Assembly (NCBI RefSeq): GCF_021545335.1
Contig: NZ_CP089312.1
Span: 3,348,001 to 3,412,000, forward strand
Length of the DNA stretch: 64,000 nt
Direction of reading: 5' to 3'
Source: Streptomyces sp. GQFP
Lineage (GTDB): Bacteria; Actinomycetota; Actinomycetes; Streptomycetales; Streptomycetaceae
Every line of letters starts with the position of its first letter. Within the stretch, counting starts at the first letter, position 1. Shown piece after piece: positions 9,070 through 18,425 of this stretch. The notes below the pieces were generated by a model. It did no database searches and was not told where the DNA came from. It saw nothing but the letters and a program-made list of their open reading frames with translations. A program made the translations under genes and the position numbers.

Positions 9070-10049
9070 TTGGCGGTCTCCTTTCCGTTCTCCTCGTCCT
9101 TGGCCTCGGCCAGGTGGCCCGTCAGGGAGAGGAAGACGTCGTCGAGGGTGGGGCGGCGCAGGCCGATGTCGTCGATCTCGATGCCGCGGGTGTCCAGTTC
9201 CCGGATGACCTCGGCGAGGAGCTTGGCGCCGCCGGTGACGGGCACGGTGAGCTTGCGCATGTGCTCCTCGACGGTGACCTCGCCCTGGCCCTTGCCGAAG
9301 GCGTTGAGCACCTCGGACGCGGTCGCTATGTGTTCGCGCTCGTGCACGACGACCTCGACGCGCTCGCCGCCGGTGCGGGCCTTGAGCTGGTCGGAGGTGC
9401 CGCGGGCGATGACCTTGCCGTGGTCGACCACCGCGATGTCGTGCGCGAGATGGTCGGCCTCCTCCAGATACTGGGTGGTCAGCAGCAGTGTCGTCCCGCC
9501 GGAGACCAACTGCTTGATGACCCCCCACAGTTGCTGGCGGTTGCGCGGGTCGAGTCCGGTCGTCGGCTCGTCCATGAACATCACCGGCGGTGAGACGACC
9601 AGGGCCGCCGCGAGGTCGAGCCGGCGGCGCATGCCTCCGGAGTAGGTCTTCGCGGGGCGGTCTGCGGCGTCCGTGAGATGGAACTGCTCCAGCAGTTCGA
9701 CCGCGCGGGCCTTCGCCGCCTTCGCCCTCATCTGGTACAGCTGGCCGACCATCTGGAGGTTCTCGCGGCCGGTCAGATACTCGTCGACCGCCGCGAACTG
9801 GCCGGAGAGGCCGATCGAGCGGCGGACGGCGTCGGGGTGCTTCAGGACGTCGATGCCCGCGACGACCGCCGAGCCGCGGTCGGGCCGCAGCAGGGTCGTC
9901 AGACAGCGGACCGTGGTGGTCTTGCCCGCTCCGTTCGGCCCGAGCAGGCCGAGGACCGTGCCCTCCGGGACGTCCAGATCGACGCCGTCCAGAGCCTTTA
10001 CATCGCCGAAGGTCTTCACCAGGCCTTCGGCATAGATGGCGCCTGGCAT
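9066..10049 (-). CDS. ABC transporter ATPase, DrrA-like
   Basis: 327 residues. Walker A GPNGAGKTT at about 38, signature YSGGMRRRLDLA, Walker B VMFMDEPTTGLD, and the H-loop region LLLTTQYLEEADHLA. The C-terminal extension ending in LRRPTLDDVFLSLTG is the DrrA/daunorubicin-resistance type. It energises the coupled permease downstream. The start is ATG at 10049. Confidence 0.93.
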   Translation of the reverse strand: MPGAIYAEGLVKTFGDVKALDGVDLDVPEGTVLGLLGPNGAGKTTTVRCLTTLLRPDRGSAVVAGIDVLKHPDAVRRSIGLSGQFAAVDEYLTGRENLQMVGQLYQMRAKAAKARAVELLEQFHLTDAADRPAKTYSGGMRRRLDLAAALVVSPPVMFMDEPTTGLDPRNRQQLWGVIKQLVSGGTTLLLTTQYLEEADHLAHDIAVVDHGKVIARGTSDQLKARTGGERVEVVVHEREHIATASEVLNAFGKGQGEVTVEEHMRKLTVPVTGGAKLLAEVIRELDTRGIEIDDIGLRRPTLDDVFLSLTGHLAEAKDEENGKETAK

Positions 10050-10236
10050 ATCTGTTCTCCACGTCGTTGGGGATTACCGCAAGAAGCCTAGATTTTTCTC
10101 GTTTGCCCCGCCCGGCAAGCAGGAGGAGCATGTGCGGGCAGAGCCTTCGCGTGACACACACCATAACGCGATGTATCGCGTCTCTCAATGCATTTTTCCC
10201 GGCTCCACTCGTCCGAGTGAGATCACCCCTCTGACC

Positions 10237-11475
10237 TCAGTCGATGACGGTGTAACCCGCCTCGCGCAGCGCCAGTCCGACCTCGGCGCAGTGCTCCGGG
10301 CCCTTCGTCTCCAGGTGCAGTTCGACCTCCGCCTCCGTGAGCCCCAGCCGCGGATCGGTCCGGACATGGCTCACGTCGAGGACATTAGCGTCGACCACTG
10401 ACAACACCCCGAGAAGCGTCGCGAGGGCACCCGGCCGGTCCGTCAGCCGCAGCCGAACCGCCAGGTAGCGGCCCTGCGCCGCCATGCCGTGGCGCAGGAT
10501 GCGCTCCAGCAGCACCGGGTCGACGTTGCCGCCGGACAGCACCGCGACGACCGGTCCCTCGAAGGCCCCCGGCTCGCTCAGCAGCGCCGCGACCGGGCTC
10601 GCCCCCGCCGGTTCCACGACGAGCTTGGCGCGCTCCAGGCAGAGCAGCAGCGCGGCCGACAGCTCGTCCTCGCTGACCGTGCGGACCTCGTCCACCAGCT
10701 CGCCGATGATCCCGAACGGCACCGCGCCGGGCCGCCCGACCTTGATCCCGTCGGCCATCGTGGCCGGGTTCGCGACCGACACCGGCCGCCCGGCCGCCAG
10801 CGAGGGCGGATACGCGGCGGCGCCCGCCGCCTGCACGCCCACGATCCGTACGTCGGGCCGCACCGACTTCACGGCGACCGCGATCCCGGCGGCCAGACCG
10901 CCGCCGCCGATCCCGACCACGATCGTGCGTACCTCGGGGCACTGTTCCAGGATCTCCAGGCCCACCGTGCCCTGCCCGGCGATGATGTCGGCGTGGTCGA
11001 AGGGGTGGATGAACACCGCGCCCGTCCGCTCCGCGTACTCCTGGGCGGCGGCCAGCGTCTCGTCGACGACCTGTCCGTGCAGCCTCACCTCGGCGCCGTA
11101 CTCACGGGTGGCGCTGATCTTCGGCAGCGGGGCGCCGTGCGGCATGAACACCGTGGCACGCACTCCGAGCAGCGCCGATGCCAGCGCGACCCCCTGCGCG
11201 TGGTTGCCCGCACTGGCCGCGACGACACCGGCGGCCCGCTCCTCGGGCAACAGTCCGGCGATACGGACGTACGCGCCGCGCAGTTTGAAGGATCCGGTCC
11301 GCTGGAGGTTCTCGCACTTGAGGTGCACCGGCGCGCCGACCAGTTGGGTCAGATGCCTGCTGCCCTCCATGGCGGTCATCCGCGCCACGCCCTGGAGCAT
11401 CTTCTGGGCACCGCGTACGTCGTCGAGAGTGACAGGCTTGAGGGAGTGCAAGGAGTCAGCCGTGCTGTAGCTCAT
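10237..11475 (-). CDS. ilvA: Threonine ammonia-lyase (biosynthetic-type threonine dehydratase)
   Basis: 412 residues. A PLP fold type II enzyme: the Schiff-base lysine lies in GSFKLRGA at about 62, the PLP phosphate loop is GIGGGGLAAG, and SAGNHAQG is also present. The C-terminal 75 residues (RLTDRPGALATLL onward) form a single ACT-like regulatory domain. It converts threonine to 2-oxobutanoate, the first step toward isoleucine and a source of propionyl-CoA. This short one-ACT form is common in actinomycetes. Divergent from a MarR gene. Confidence 0.93.
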   Translation of the reverse strand: MSYSTADSLHSLKPVTLDDVRGAQKMLQGVARMTAMEGSRHLTQLVGAPVHLKCENLQRTGSFKLRGAYVRIAGLLPEERAAGVVAASAGNHAQGVALASALLGVRATVFMPHGAPLPKISATREYGAEVRLHGQVVDETLAAAQEYAERTGAVFIHPFDHADIIAGQGTVGLEILEQCPEVRTIVVGIGGGGLAAGIAVAVKSVRPDVRIVGVQAAGAAAYPPSLAAGRPVSVANPATMADGIKVGRPGAVPFGIIGELVDEVRTVSEDELSAALLLCLERAKLVVEPAGASPVAALLSEPGAFEGPVVAVLSGGNVDPVLLERILRHGMAAQGRYLAVRLRLTDRPGALATLLGVLSVVDANVLDVSHVRTDPRLGLTEAEVELHLETKGPEHCAEVGLALREAGYTVID

Positions 11476-11621
11476 GACTCAAGTCTCGCAGTTCACAGGC
11501 GCGAACTCGCGGTGTGACCAAGCTCCGAGACCGGTTTCCTCAGCGTCGGTACGGCCCGCCTTCCGGCCGCGTACCCTGTCCCCCAACCCAGCACCCCCTT
11601 TCATGAAGTGAGCCCCCGGCC

Positions 11622-12146
11622 ATGCCCACAACACCTGAAATGTCGATGGACATGACGACCGTCGGTGACACCGGTCTCCTCGACACGTTGCAGCACGAGG
11701 TCGCGGTGTTCGCGCGCCGTGCCGAACAGACCCGGCTCGGGGGAGTCGGGCAGGTGCGCAACTCGATGGACCGCGCCGCGTATCTGCTGCTCAACCGCCT
11801 CGACAAGGAAGGCCCGATGGGCGTCAAGGCGCTCGCCGCGAGCATGGGCATCGACTCGTCCACGGTCACCCGGCAGGTGGCGCCGCTCGTCGACACGGGC
11901 CTCGTCAAGCGCACCTCGCACCCCGAGGACGGGCGCGCGGTGGTCCTGCAGCTGTCCCCGCGCGGGCTGTCGCGGCTGGAGGAAGTACGGTCGTCGAGGC
12001 GTCAGTTGATGGCGGAGCTGACGCAGGAGTGGTCTCCGCAGGAGCGCGAGGCGTTCTGCACGCTCCTCACGCGCTTCAACACCGCGCTCTCGGCCCGTCA
12101 GGCCGCCCAGGGCATCTCGGTGGGGGAACCGGAGTCCACCTCCTGA
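11622..12146 (+). CDS. MarR-family transcriptional regulator
   Basis: 174 residues, with the MarR winged helix: MGVKALAASMGIDSSTVTRQ is the helix-turn-helix and KRTSHPEDGRAVVLQLS the wing with its DxR turn. Flanking helices form the dimer interface. Starts at 11640 and 11652 are also possible, because ribosome sites are weak. It is divergent from ilvA across 146 bp, but whether it regulates ilvA is unknown. Confidence 0.88.
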   Translation: MPTTPEMSMDMTTVGDTGLLDTLQHEVAVFARRAEQTRLGGVGQVRNSMDRAAYLLLNRLDKEGPMGVKALAASMGIDSSTVTRQVAPLVDTGLVKRTSHPEDGRAVVLQLSPRGLSRLEEVRSSRRQLMAELTQEWSPQEREAFCTLLTRFNTALSARQAAQGISVGEPESTS

Positions 12147-12231
12147 CCACCGCGTGCTTCCCGGCTCTTGACCGGCGGGCGGCATCTGGCCTCAGATGAG
12201 ACCGGGTCCTTGTCGTACGGCGGGAGGCGCG

Positions 12232-12735
12232 GTGCGAGAACGGCAGGTGTCCCAGGGTGCCGGCCGGGCCAGGGACTTCGAGGCGTTCGTCGCGGGAGCG
12301 GCGGGCCGGCTGCTGCACGCCGCCACGCTGCTCACGGCGGAGGCGCCGCACGACAACCCGCGCGCGCGGCGCCTGCTGACGTACGCCCTGGCCCACACGT
12401 ACGCGTGCTGGGACCGGATGCGCGGGGAGGACCCGTACGACAGGGCCCGTCAGTATCTGGCCGTGCGCTTCGCGCGCGGGGCGTGGCACCAGTACGGCGG
12501 TCTCGGCCGGGCCCGCGCGCATCCCGGCGGCGCCCTGGCCGTGCTCACCCCGCAGCAGCGGCTGATCATGGTCCTGCGGCTGTACGAGGGGGTCGGCGAG
12601 GAGCAGACGGCGGCGCTGCTCGGCCTGCCCACGGAACGCGTCCACGCGATCTGCGACCGCGCGACGGCGACGCTGCTGCATCCGCCGCGGAGCCCGGCGC
12701 CCACGGTGGCCGGGCGCAAGGTGGTGCCGTCGTGA
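12232..12735 (+). CDS. ECF sigma factor, SigE-family type
   Basis: 167 residues from GTG at 12232 with GGGAGG five bases upstream. An N-terminal region-2-like helical part (DFEAFVAGAAGRLLHAATLL, then LAHTYACWDRMR) and a C-terminal region 4 (LTPQQRLIMVLRLYEGVGEE, then TAALLGLPTERVHAICDRA). The region 2 pattern fits actinobacterial SigE-family ECF factors better than SigW-like ones. The next gene overlaps its stop and encodes a small membrane protein that could anchor or inhibit it. Confidence 0.8.
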   Translation: MRERQVSQGAGRARDFEAFVAGAAGRLLHAATLLTAEAPHDNPRARRLLTYALAHTYACWDRMRGEDPYDRARQYLAVRFARGAWHQYGGLGRARAHPGGALAVLTPQQRLIMVLRLYEGVGEEQTAALLGLPTERVHAICDRATATLLHPPRSPAPTVAGRKVVPS

Positions 12736-12980
12736 GCCGCCGGGACCGGGAGGCCGCCGCAAGGCGGCTCATGGAGGGCACGCCGCCTCCGGTGCCGCCC
12801 GACCTGTACGTGGAGGCCGTACGGCGCGGCAGCCGCATGCTGCGGCGCAGGCGGGCGGTACGGCGGCTGATGTGGCTGCTGCTGGCCGTCGCGGTGGTCG
12901 TCTTCGCCGTGTGGGCGGCGACGGTCCAGCCCTGGGTGGAGCCGCCGTCGGAGACGACTCCGCCCCTGACAGGCTGGTGA
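12732..12980 (+). CDS. Small membrane protein coupled to the sigma factor gene
   Basis: 82 residues; its GTG overlaps the sigma factor stop (GTGA). The N-terminal 45 residues are basic and cytoplasmic (VSRRDREAAARRLME, RRRRAVRRLM), followed by one membrane segment (LLLAVAVVVFAVWAATV) and a short Pro/Thr external tail. The position and topology suit a minimal anti-sigma anchor, but no known anti-sigma or zinc motif is visible. Regulatory partnership is inferred from context only. Confidence 0.75.
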   Translation: MSRRDREAAARRLMEGTPPPVPPDLYVEAVRRGSRMLRRRRAVRRLMWLLLAVAVVVFAVWAATVQPWVEPPSETTPPLTGW

Positions 12981-12992
12981 GGCGGGGGCAGG

Positions 12993-14147
12993 TCAGCCCA
13001 GGGCCTGCTGGAGGTCCTCCAGGAGGTCGTCGACGTTCTCGATGCCCACGGAGAGGCGTACGAGGTCGCCCGGCACCTCCAGGGCCGACCCGGCGACGGA
13101 CGCGTGCGTCATGCGTCCCGGGTGCTCGATCAGGGACTCCACGCCGCCGAGGGACTCGCCGAGGGTGAACACCTGGGCGCGGTTGCAGACCTCGACGGCC
13201 GCCTCCTCGCCGCCCTGCACCTGGAACGACACCATGCCGCCGAACGACCGCATCTGCTTGGCGGCGACCTCGTGACCGGGGTGCTCCGGGAGCCCCGGGT
13301 ACAGAACGCGCGTCACGCGCGCGTGCCGGGTGAGCATGTCGGCGACCTTGGTGGCGTTCTCGCTGTGCCGGTCCATCCGGACGGAGAGCGTCTTGGCGCC
13401 GCGCAGCACCAGCCAGGAGTCGAAGGGCCCGGCGACCGCGCCCATGGCGTTCTGGTGGTACGCGAGTTCCTCACCGAGTTCGGCGTCGGCAGTGATCAGC
13501 GCGCCGCCGACGACGTCCGAGTGGCCGCCCATGTACTTGGTCAGCGAGTGCACGACGACGTCCGCGCCGAGCGCCAGCGGCTGCTGGAGGTAGGGCGTGG
13601 CGAAGGTGTTGTCGACGACGAGCCGGGCGCCGGACTCGCGGGCGATCTGGGCGACGGCGGCGATGTCGGTGATGCCGAGGAGCGGGTTGGAGGGCGTCTC
13701 CACCCAGACGACCTTGGTCTTCGGGGTGAGCGCGGCCCGTACCGCGGAGGGGTCGCTGGTGTCGGCGACCGACCACTCCACGCCCCACCGGGCGACGACC
13801 TTCGCGAAGAGCCGGAACGTGCCGCCGTACGCGTCGTTGGGGATGACCACGTGGTCGCCGGGGCTGAGCAGCGTACGCAACAGGCAGTCCTCGGCCGCCA
13901 GTCCGGACGCGAACGCGAGACCACGGCGACCGCCCTCCAGGGCCGCGAGGTTCTCTTCGAGGGCGGTACGGGTCGGATTGGCGCTGCGGCTGTACTCGTA
14001 ACCGCCGCGCAGCCCGCCGACGCCGTCCTGCTTGTAGGTCGAGACCTGGTAGATCGGCGGGACGACCGCGCCGGTGAGGGGATCCGCGGTGTTGCCCGCG
14101 TGGATCGCGAGGGTCTCGAAGTGCTGACTGATGTGCCTGTCGCTCAT
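12993..14147 (-). CDS. metB: Cystathionine gamma-synthase
   Basis: 384 residues from ATG at 14147 (MSDRHISQHFETLAIHAGN). A PLP fold type I Cys/Met metabolism enzyme: PLP lysine in SLTKYMGGHSD, YEYSRSANPTR near residue 55, and SLGGVESLIEHP near the C-terminus. It forms cystathionine from an activated homoserine and cysteine, toward methionine. Cystathionine gamma-lyases share the fold, so a lyase activity is not excluded. An upstream in-frame start at 14228 would add 27 residues unlike the family. Confidence 0.88.
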   Translation of the reverse strand: MSDRHISQHFETLAIHAGNTADPLTGAVVPPIYQVSTYKQDGVGGLRGGYEYSRSANPTRTALEENLAALEGGRRGLAFASGLAAEDCLLRTLLSPGDHVVIPNDAYGGTFRLFAKVVARWGVEWSVADTSDPSAVRAALTPKTKVVWVETPSNPLLGITDIAAVAQIARESGARLVVDNTFATPYLQQPLALGADVVVHSLTKYMGGHSDVVGGALITADAELGEELAYHQNAMGAVAGPFDSWLVLRGAKTLSVRMDRHSENATKVADMLTRHARVTRVLYPGLPEHPGHEVAAKQMRSFGGMVSFQVQGGEEAAVEVCNRAQVFTLGESLGGVESLIEHPGRMTHASVAGSALEVPGDLVRLSVGIENVDDLLEDLQQALG

Positions 14148-14257
14148 GTGGACCGAGCGTAGCCCGCCCACGGGATCGGTGACGGCCGACGGCCGCCCGG
14201 GGCCGGTGCGGGGGACCGGGTTGGCCAATTGTCAGACCCGTCTGGTTCGCTTGTGGC

Positions 14258-15376
14258 ATGGAGATTCTCTGGGTCCTGATGGCGCTGGTCATGCTCGGCT
14301 TCGTGGTGTTGCCGTTCGTGCGGCGCAGCCGTGCCGGTATTCAGCAGGTCTCGCCCGGTGACCCGGACGCGGCGGACCCGGCGAACTACGGGTTCGTCCG
14401 GCAGGAGGCGCTGGACATCCGGATGCCCGGCCCCGACCAGGATCTGCTCGATGTCCTCGACGTCGTGCAGCGTTCGCAGGACTACAGAGCGGCGTCGCAG
14501 CTGCTCGTCGGCACCGAGAAGGACGGCGAGCGGCGCTGGCAGCGCGTGCAGGCCTTCGCGGGCGCCGCGTCGCTGGAGCTGCGGCAGCGCCCCGGCGGGG
14601 TGAGCGAGTCGCCGGGCGGGCAGTGGCTGCGGGTGTGGCGGACGGAGGCGCCCAAGGACGCGGGCGGCGCGGCCGTGCACGCGGAGTTCCTGGTGCAGCA
14701 GGCGTGGCGGACGTCGACGCCCGGCACGGACGAGTTCCGGATCATCATGGAGGAGGCGAGGTCGGCGTGCGGCGAGGCGGCGCTCCTCTCCCCCGGTGAC
14801 CCGGTCCCGTACATCGTCGAGCTGTCGGTGGCACGCGGACTGGCGTACTCCCAGCCGGAGTTCGAGCAGCTCTGGCTGAAGATCCTCGACCGCGCCCCGG
14901 ACCACATGGGGGCGCATCTCGCGGCCCTCCACTACTGGTGCGAGAAGTGGCACGGCTCGCGCGAGCTGGCGATGTCGTTCGCGGAGGCTGCGGCGGCCCG
15001 GGCCCCGCAGGGCTCGCTGCTGGCGGCGATGCCCCTGTTCGCGGTCTTCGAGCATCTGCCCGAGGTGAACCTGGTCAGCGGCTTCTACCAGAGCGAGGTA
15101 GTGACGAAGGCGGTCCACGGCGCGCTGTTCGCGGTGCACGCGGCCCGCCCGGACGACCCGATGCTGGCCCACGTACGCCATCTGCTGATCTTCTTCCTGG
15201 TGCGCTCCGAGCGCTGGGCGGAGGCCATGAACCAGCTGGTGCACGTCGACGGCCACGTGGGCGCCCTCCCGTGGACCCTCACCGCCGACCCTGCGGCCGA
15301 GTTCGCGATCTATCGCGCGCTGGCGGTGGCGGGGTACGAGGCGAACGGGGGGAGCCCGGCGACGCTGCTGCGGTGA
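14258..15376 (+). CDS. Membrane-anchored helical-repeat protein, paralogue A beside the M48 peptidase
   Basis: 372 residues. An N-terminal membrane segment (MEILWVLMALVMLGFVVLPF) is followed by an all-helical domain. The stretch around HYWCEKWHGSRELAMSFAE, then ARAPQGSLLAAMPLFAVFEH, is clearly homologous to the protein encoded at 17258-18412. Both resemble TPR-like solenoids without a recognised catalytic motif. I do not recognise a named family with certainty. Co-directional with the peptidase gene, 223 bp upstream of it. Confidence 0.8.
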   Translation: MEILWVLMALVMLGFVVLPFVRRSRAGIQQVSPGDPDAADPANYGFVRQEALDIRMPGPDQDLLDVLDVVQRSQDYRAASQLLVGTEKDGERRWQRVQAFAGAASLELRQRPGGVSESPGGQWLRVWRTEAPKDAGGAAVHAEFLVQQAWRTSTPGTDEFRIIMEEARSACGEAALLSPGDPVPYIVELSVARGLAYSQPEFEQLWLKILDRAPDHMGAHLAALHYWCEKWHGSRELAMSFAEAAAARAPQGSLLAAMPLFAVFEHLPEVNLVSGFYQSEVVTKAVHGALFAVHAARPDDPMLAHVRHLLIFFLVRSERWAEAMNQLVHVDGHVGALPWTLTADPAAEFAIYRALAVAGYEANGGSPATLLR

Positions 15377-15386
15377 GGTGAGAGGT

Positions 15387-15408
15387 GGGGGTGGGGGTAG
15401 GGGTGGGG
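15387..15408 (+). other. Potential G-quadruplex after paralogue A
   Basis: Four G runs (5, 5, 4 and 4 Gs) separated by loops of T, TA and T start 11 bases after the stop codon of the upstream gene. It is on the coding strand and so would also be in the mRNA. The tight loops predict a very stable quadruplex. Confidence 0.6.
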
Positions 15409-15599
15409 TGAGACAGGGGCCTGGGGGCCGCCCATATACGCCCACGCGGGACATGAGCGTCCGGCGGCATGGCCATGTCTTGCCTGCCAGCGTGCCCGTA
15501 CGCGATACTCCGCTTTCCCCCACCCGCCGGTCATGACCCCACCGCTCGGCCGCGCACCCTTTCCACCGTCCCCGTTCCCCGTGGAGGGATCCCGGCCCG

Positions 15600-17261
15600 A
15601 TGGGCTCGACCCTGCGCGCGCTGCGCGCTCTCGTACTGCTCGCCGGCTTCTATCTGCTCGGCGTGCTCCTGCTGGCGGTGCTCGCCGGCACCGACTACCT
15701 GCTCTTCGCGCACACCCCGGCGGCCGTCGCGACGAAGCTGGCCGTCGTCTCCGTACTGCTGGCGATTCCGCTGGTCCGCGGGCTGCTGATGCTCCGTACG
15801 CCGAAGGGCGAGGAGCCTTCGGGTCTGCCGGTCACGGAGGCCGACGAGCCCGAACTCTGGCGTACCGTGCGGGAGTTGGCCGACCAGGTCGGCACCCGCG
15901 CCCCGTCCCGCATCGTCCTGATGGGCGACACCAACGCCGCCGTCAGCGAGGACGCCCGGCTGCTCGGCCTGTTCCCCGGGCCGCGCCGGCTCTATCTCGG
16001 CGTACCCCTCATGCAGGGCCTGACCGAGGCCCAGTTGCGTGCGGTCCTCGCCCATGAACTCGGCCACTACGCCGGCTCCGACACCCGCCTCGCCGCCCTC
16101 ACCCTGCGCGGACGCACCCAACTCCTGCGCACCATAAGGAACTTCGAGGAGCGGGCGGGCAGCACGGAGGCCCGGGAGCGCGCCCGGCAGGAGCGGAGGA
16201 ACGCCAAGGCCGAGGCGAAGGGCAAGGAGGCGCAGGAGGTCGACACGGGCCGCGCGGGCGTCACGTACCGCGCGATGGCCCGGATCTACACCGCGTACGC
16301 CAAGCTGTACCTGCGCGCCACGCTCGCCGACTCCCGCCGCCAGGAGTACGCCGCCGACGCCTCGGCCGCCCGGATCGCCGGCCGCGACGCCACCGCGTCC
16401 GCACTGCGCGAAATCCCGGTCCTGGAGGGCGCGTTCGGGTTCTACGTCCGCTGCTACGCCACCCTGGGCAGCGAAGCCCGGCTGCTGCCGCCGCCCGGTG
16501 AGGTGTTCGGCGGCTTCGGCCGGATGCTCTCCGCCCGGCAGCTCGAACTGGCGGGCCTGCGCAGCGAGTTGCCGACGGAGCCGATATCCCCGTACGACTC
16601 CCACCCGCCGATCGCCGACCGCGTACGCCGTATCGAGCTGCTCCCCGCCGACGGGCGTGCGGACGAGGCCCACGGCGCGGCGATCGCGCTCCTGGCCGAC
16701 GAGGAGCGGGCGTACGCGGCGCTGGAGGAGGCGGTACTGACGGACGAGGTACGGCAGTTCAGGCGTACCGCCGACTGGCAGGAACTCCTCGACGGCGCGA
16801 TGGCGGGGAACCTGGCCGCGCTGAACACCCCGTTGCACCGGGCGTTGGCCCTGTACACGAAGGCCAGTCCGACTCTTCCGGCCCTCCTCACCCTCATCGA
16901 CGACGGCCAGCTGTGGCAACTGGCGCGCAGACTGCCCCTGTCGGACGAGGCGGTCGCGGCGAAGGGGCGGGCGTTCCGTGAGTTCGTACGCCCGACGCTG
17001 CACAACTCGCTGCACAGCATGGTGATGGCGGAGTTCAGCGCGCGGTCGCGGATGCGCTGGGAGTTCTCCTGGGAGCAGTCGGCGAAGGCGCGTCTGCTCC
17101 CGGCGCCGGGCAGCGCCCCCGACGACGACGCCTCCGAACTCGACGCCTCGATCGGCGCCGCCGTGGACAGGGCCCTGGCCGACCACCCGGACACCGCTCC
17201 GCTGCGCGCCCTGCTTCCCCCCGCTCCCCGCTCCTCCCGAGAAACGGACGCTCCCCGATGA
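15600..17261 (+). CDS. M48-family membrane metallopeptidase
   Basis: 553 residues from ATG with GGAGGG 11 bases upstream. Two N-terminal membrane segments (about 10-31 and 41-60) precede a zinc peptidase domain with HELGHY at about 150. [13 protein letters not shown] at about 250 supplies the third zinc ligand region. The C-terminal 200 residues are helical and include PISPYDSHPPIADRVRRIE, typical of M48 proteins. HtpX/Ste24-like enzymes degrade membrane or misfolded proteins. It sits between two paralogous solenoid proteins, and its stop overlaps the next start (ATGA), so the products are probably made together. Confidence 0.88.
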   Translation: MGSTLRALRALVLLAGFYLLGVLLLAVLAGTDYLLFAHTPAAVATKLAVVSVLLAIPLVRGLLMLRTPKGEEPSGLPVTEADEPELWRTVRELADQVGTRAPSRIVLMGDTNAAVSEDARLLGLFPGPRRLYLGVPLMQGLTEAQLRAVLAHELGHYAGSDTRLAALTLRGRTQLLRTIRNFEERAGSTEARERARQERRNAKAEAKGKEAQEVDTGRAGVTYRAMARIYTAYAKLYLRATLADSRRQEYAADASAARIAGRDATASALREIPVLEGAFGFYVRCYATLGSEARLLPPPGEVFGGFGRMLSARQLELAGLRSELPTEPISPYDSHPPIADRVRRIELLPADGRADEAHGAAIALLADEERAYAALEEAVLTDEVRQFRRTADWQELLDGAMAGNLAALNTPLHRALALYTKASPTLPALLTLIDDGQLWQLARRLPLSDEAVAAKGRAFREFVRPTLHNSLHSMVMAEFSARSRMRWEFSWEQSAKARLLPAPGSAPDDDASELDASIGAAVDRALADHPDTAPLRALLPPAPRSSRETDAPR

Positions 17262-18412
17262 CCGTACTGCTGTGGATCCTGGGCATCCTGGCCGTGCCCA
17301 CCCTGATCTTCGCGCTGTGGCTGGGCGGGGTGTTCGTCAAGGAGTTCTTCACGCAGATGTCGGGGACCGGTGGCGACGATGACGGTGACGGCGGTGCGGC
17401 GGCCGCCGAGCAGCTCGGGCTGCTGCCCGCCGAGCGGCAGAGCACGAAGTCCGCGGGACCGCTGCCGGCCGGCTGGGAGGCGGCGCTCGACACGGTGCGC
17501 GGCGGTGACAGGGACGCCTGGAAGACGGCCGCCGAGCTGCTGCGCGGTATCGGCCGGGACTGGAAACACCGTTCCATGGCCACGACTCTGCTGGCGGAGA
17601 TCGCGGCCGAGGACGACGGCTGGCTGCTGGCCTGGGAAGCCGACGGGCCCGGCGGTCCCGATGATCCGGACACCGCTCTGGTCCGCGCCCGGAGCACGGT
17701 GAGCCTCGCCTGGAACGTCCGGGGCGGCAATCGGGCCACCCACACGACGGGCGAACAGTTCGCGGGCTTCCACCGGCTGCTGCAGCGCTCCCGCGAGGAG
17801 ATCGCCAGGGCCGCGGCGCTCAACCCCGAGGACCCGACCCCGTACGTCACGGAGATCTGGACCGCGCTCGGGCTCGGATACCCGCACTCCGAGATGGACA
17901 AGCTGTGGTCGGAACTCACCGCGCGCGACCCGTACCACTACGAGGCGCACTTCGCGGCGCTGCAGTACTGGTGCAAGAAGTGGCGCGGCTCGGAGCAGCT
18001 GGCGATGGAGTTCGCGGAACGCGCGGCGGCTACCGCGCCCTTGGGCAGCCTGCTGACGGCGCTCCCCCTGATCGCCCACTTCGAGCACGACGAGTCGGAC
18101 GACAGTGCCACCGACCGCACCCCGGAGATGATCGCCCGTGTGAACGCCGGCCTCGCCGACGCCGCCGCGGCCGACCCGACCCACCCGCGCCTCCCGGAAC
18201 TGCGCCACCTGCTGGCGTACTACCTCGCCCTCCAGGACCGCGACGAGGCGGCGGTCGAGCAGTTCAGGCTGGTGGACGGGTATGTGAACGCGCTGCCGTG
18301 GCGGTATCGCGGCACGAAGATGGCGGCGCGGTACTGCCGGATACGGAACCTGGCGGCGCTGGCGGTGACGTCGGCGACGGAGGGGCAGTCCGCGGAGGCC
18401 GGGGCGAGCTGA
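17258..18412 (+). CDS. Membrane-anchored helical-repeat protein, paralogue B, coupled to the M48 peptidase
   Basis: 384 residues; its ATG overlaps the peptidase stop. An N-terminal membrane segment ([20 protein letters not shown]) is followed by helices. [19 protein letters not shown] and [18 protein letters not shown] match the paralogue at 14258 closely in order and spacing. No catalytic motif is visible. The translational coupling and the duplicated architecture suggest a partner or substrate adaptor of the peptidase (inference). Confidence 0.8.
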   Translation: MTVLLWILGILAVPTLIFALWLGGVFVKEFFTQMSGTGGDDDGDGGAAAAEQLGLLPAERQSTKSAGPLPAGWEAALDTVRGGDRDAWKTAAELLRGIGRDWKHRSMATTLLAEIAAEDDGWLLAWEADGPGGPDDPDTALVRARSTVSLAWNVRGGNRATHTTGEQFAGFHRLLQRSREEIARAAALNPEDPTPYVTEIWTALGLGYPHSEMDKLWSELTARDPYHYEAHFAALQYWCKKWRGSEQLAMEFAERAAATAPLGSLLTALPLIAHFEHDESDDSATDRTPEMIARVNAGLADAAAADPTHPRLPELRHLLAYYLALQDRDEAAVEQFRLVDGYVNALPWRYRGTKMAARYCRIRNLAALAVTSATEGQSAEAGAS

Positions 18413-18425
18413 GCCGACGGGCCGA

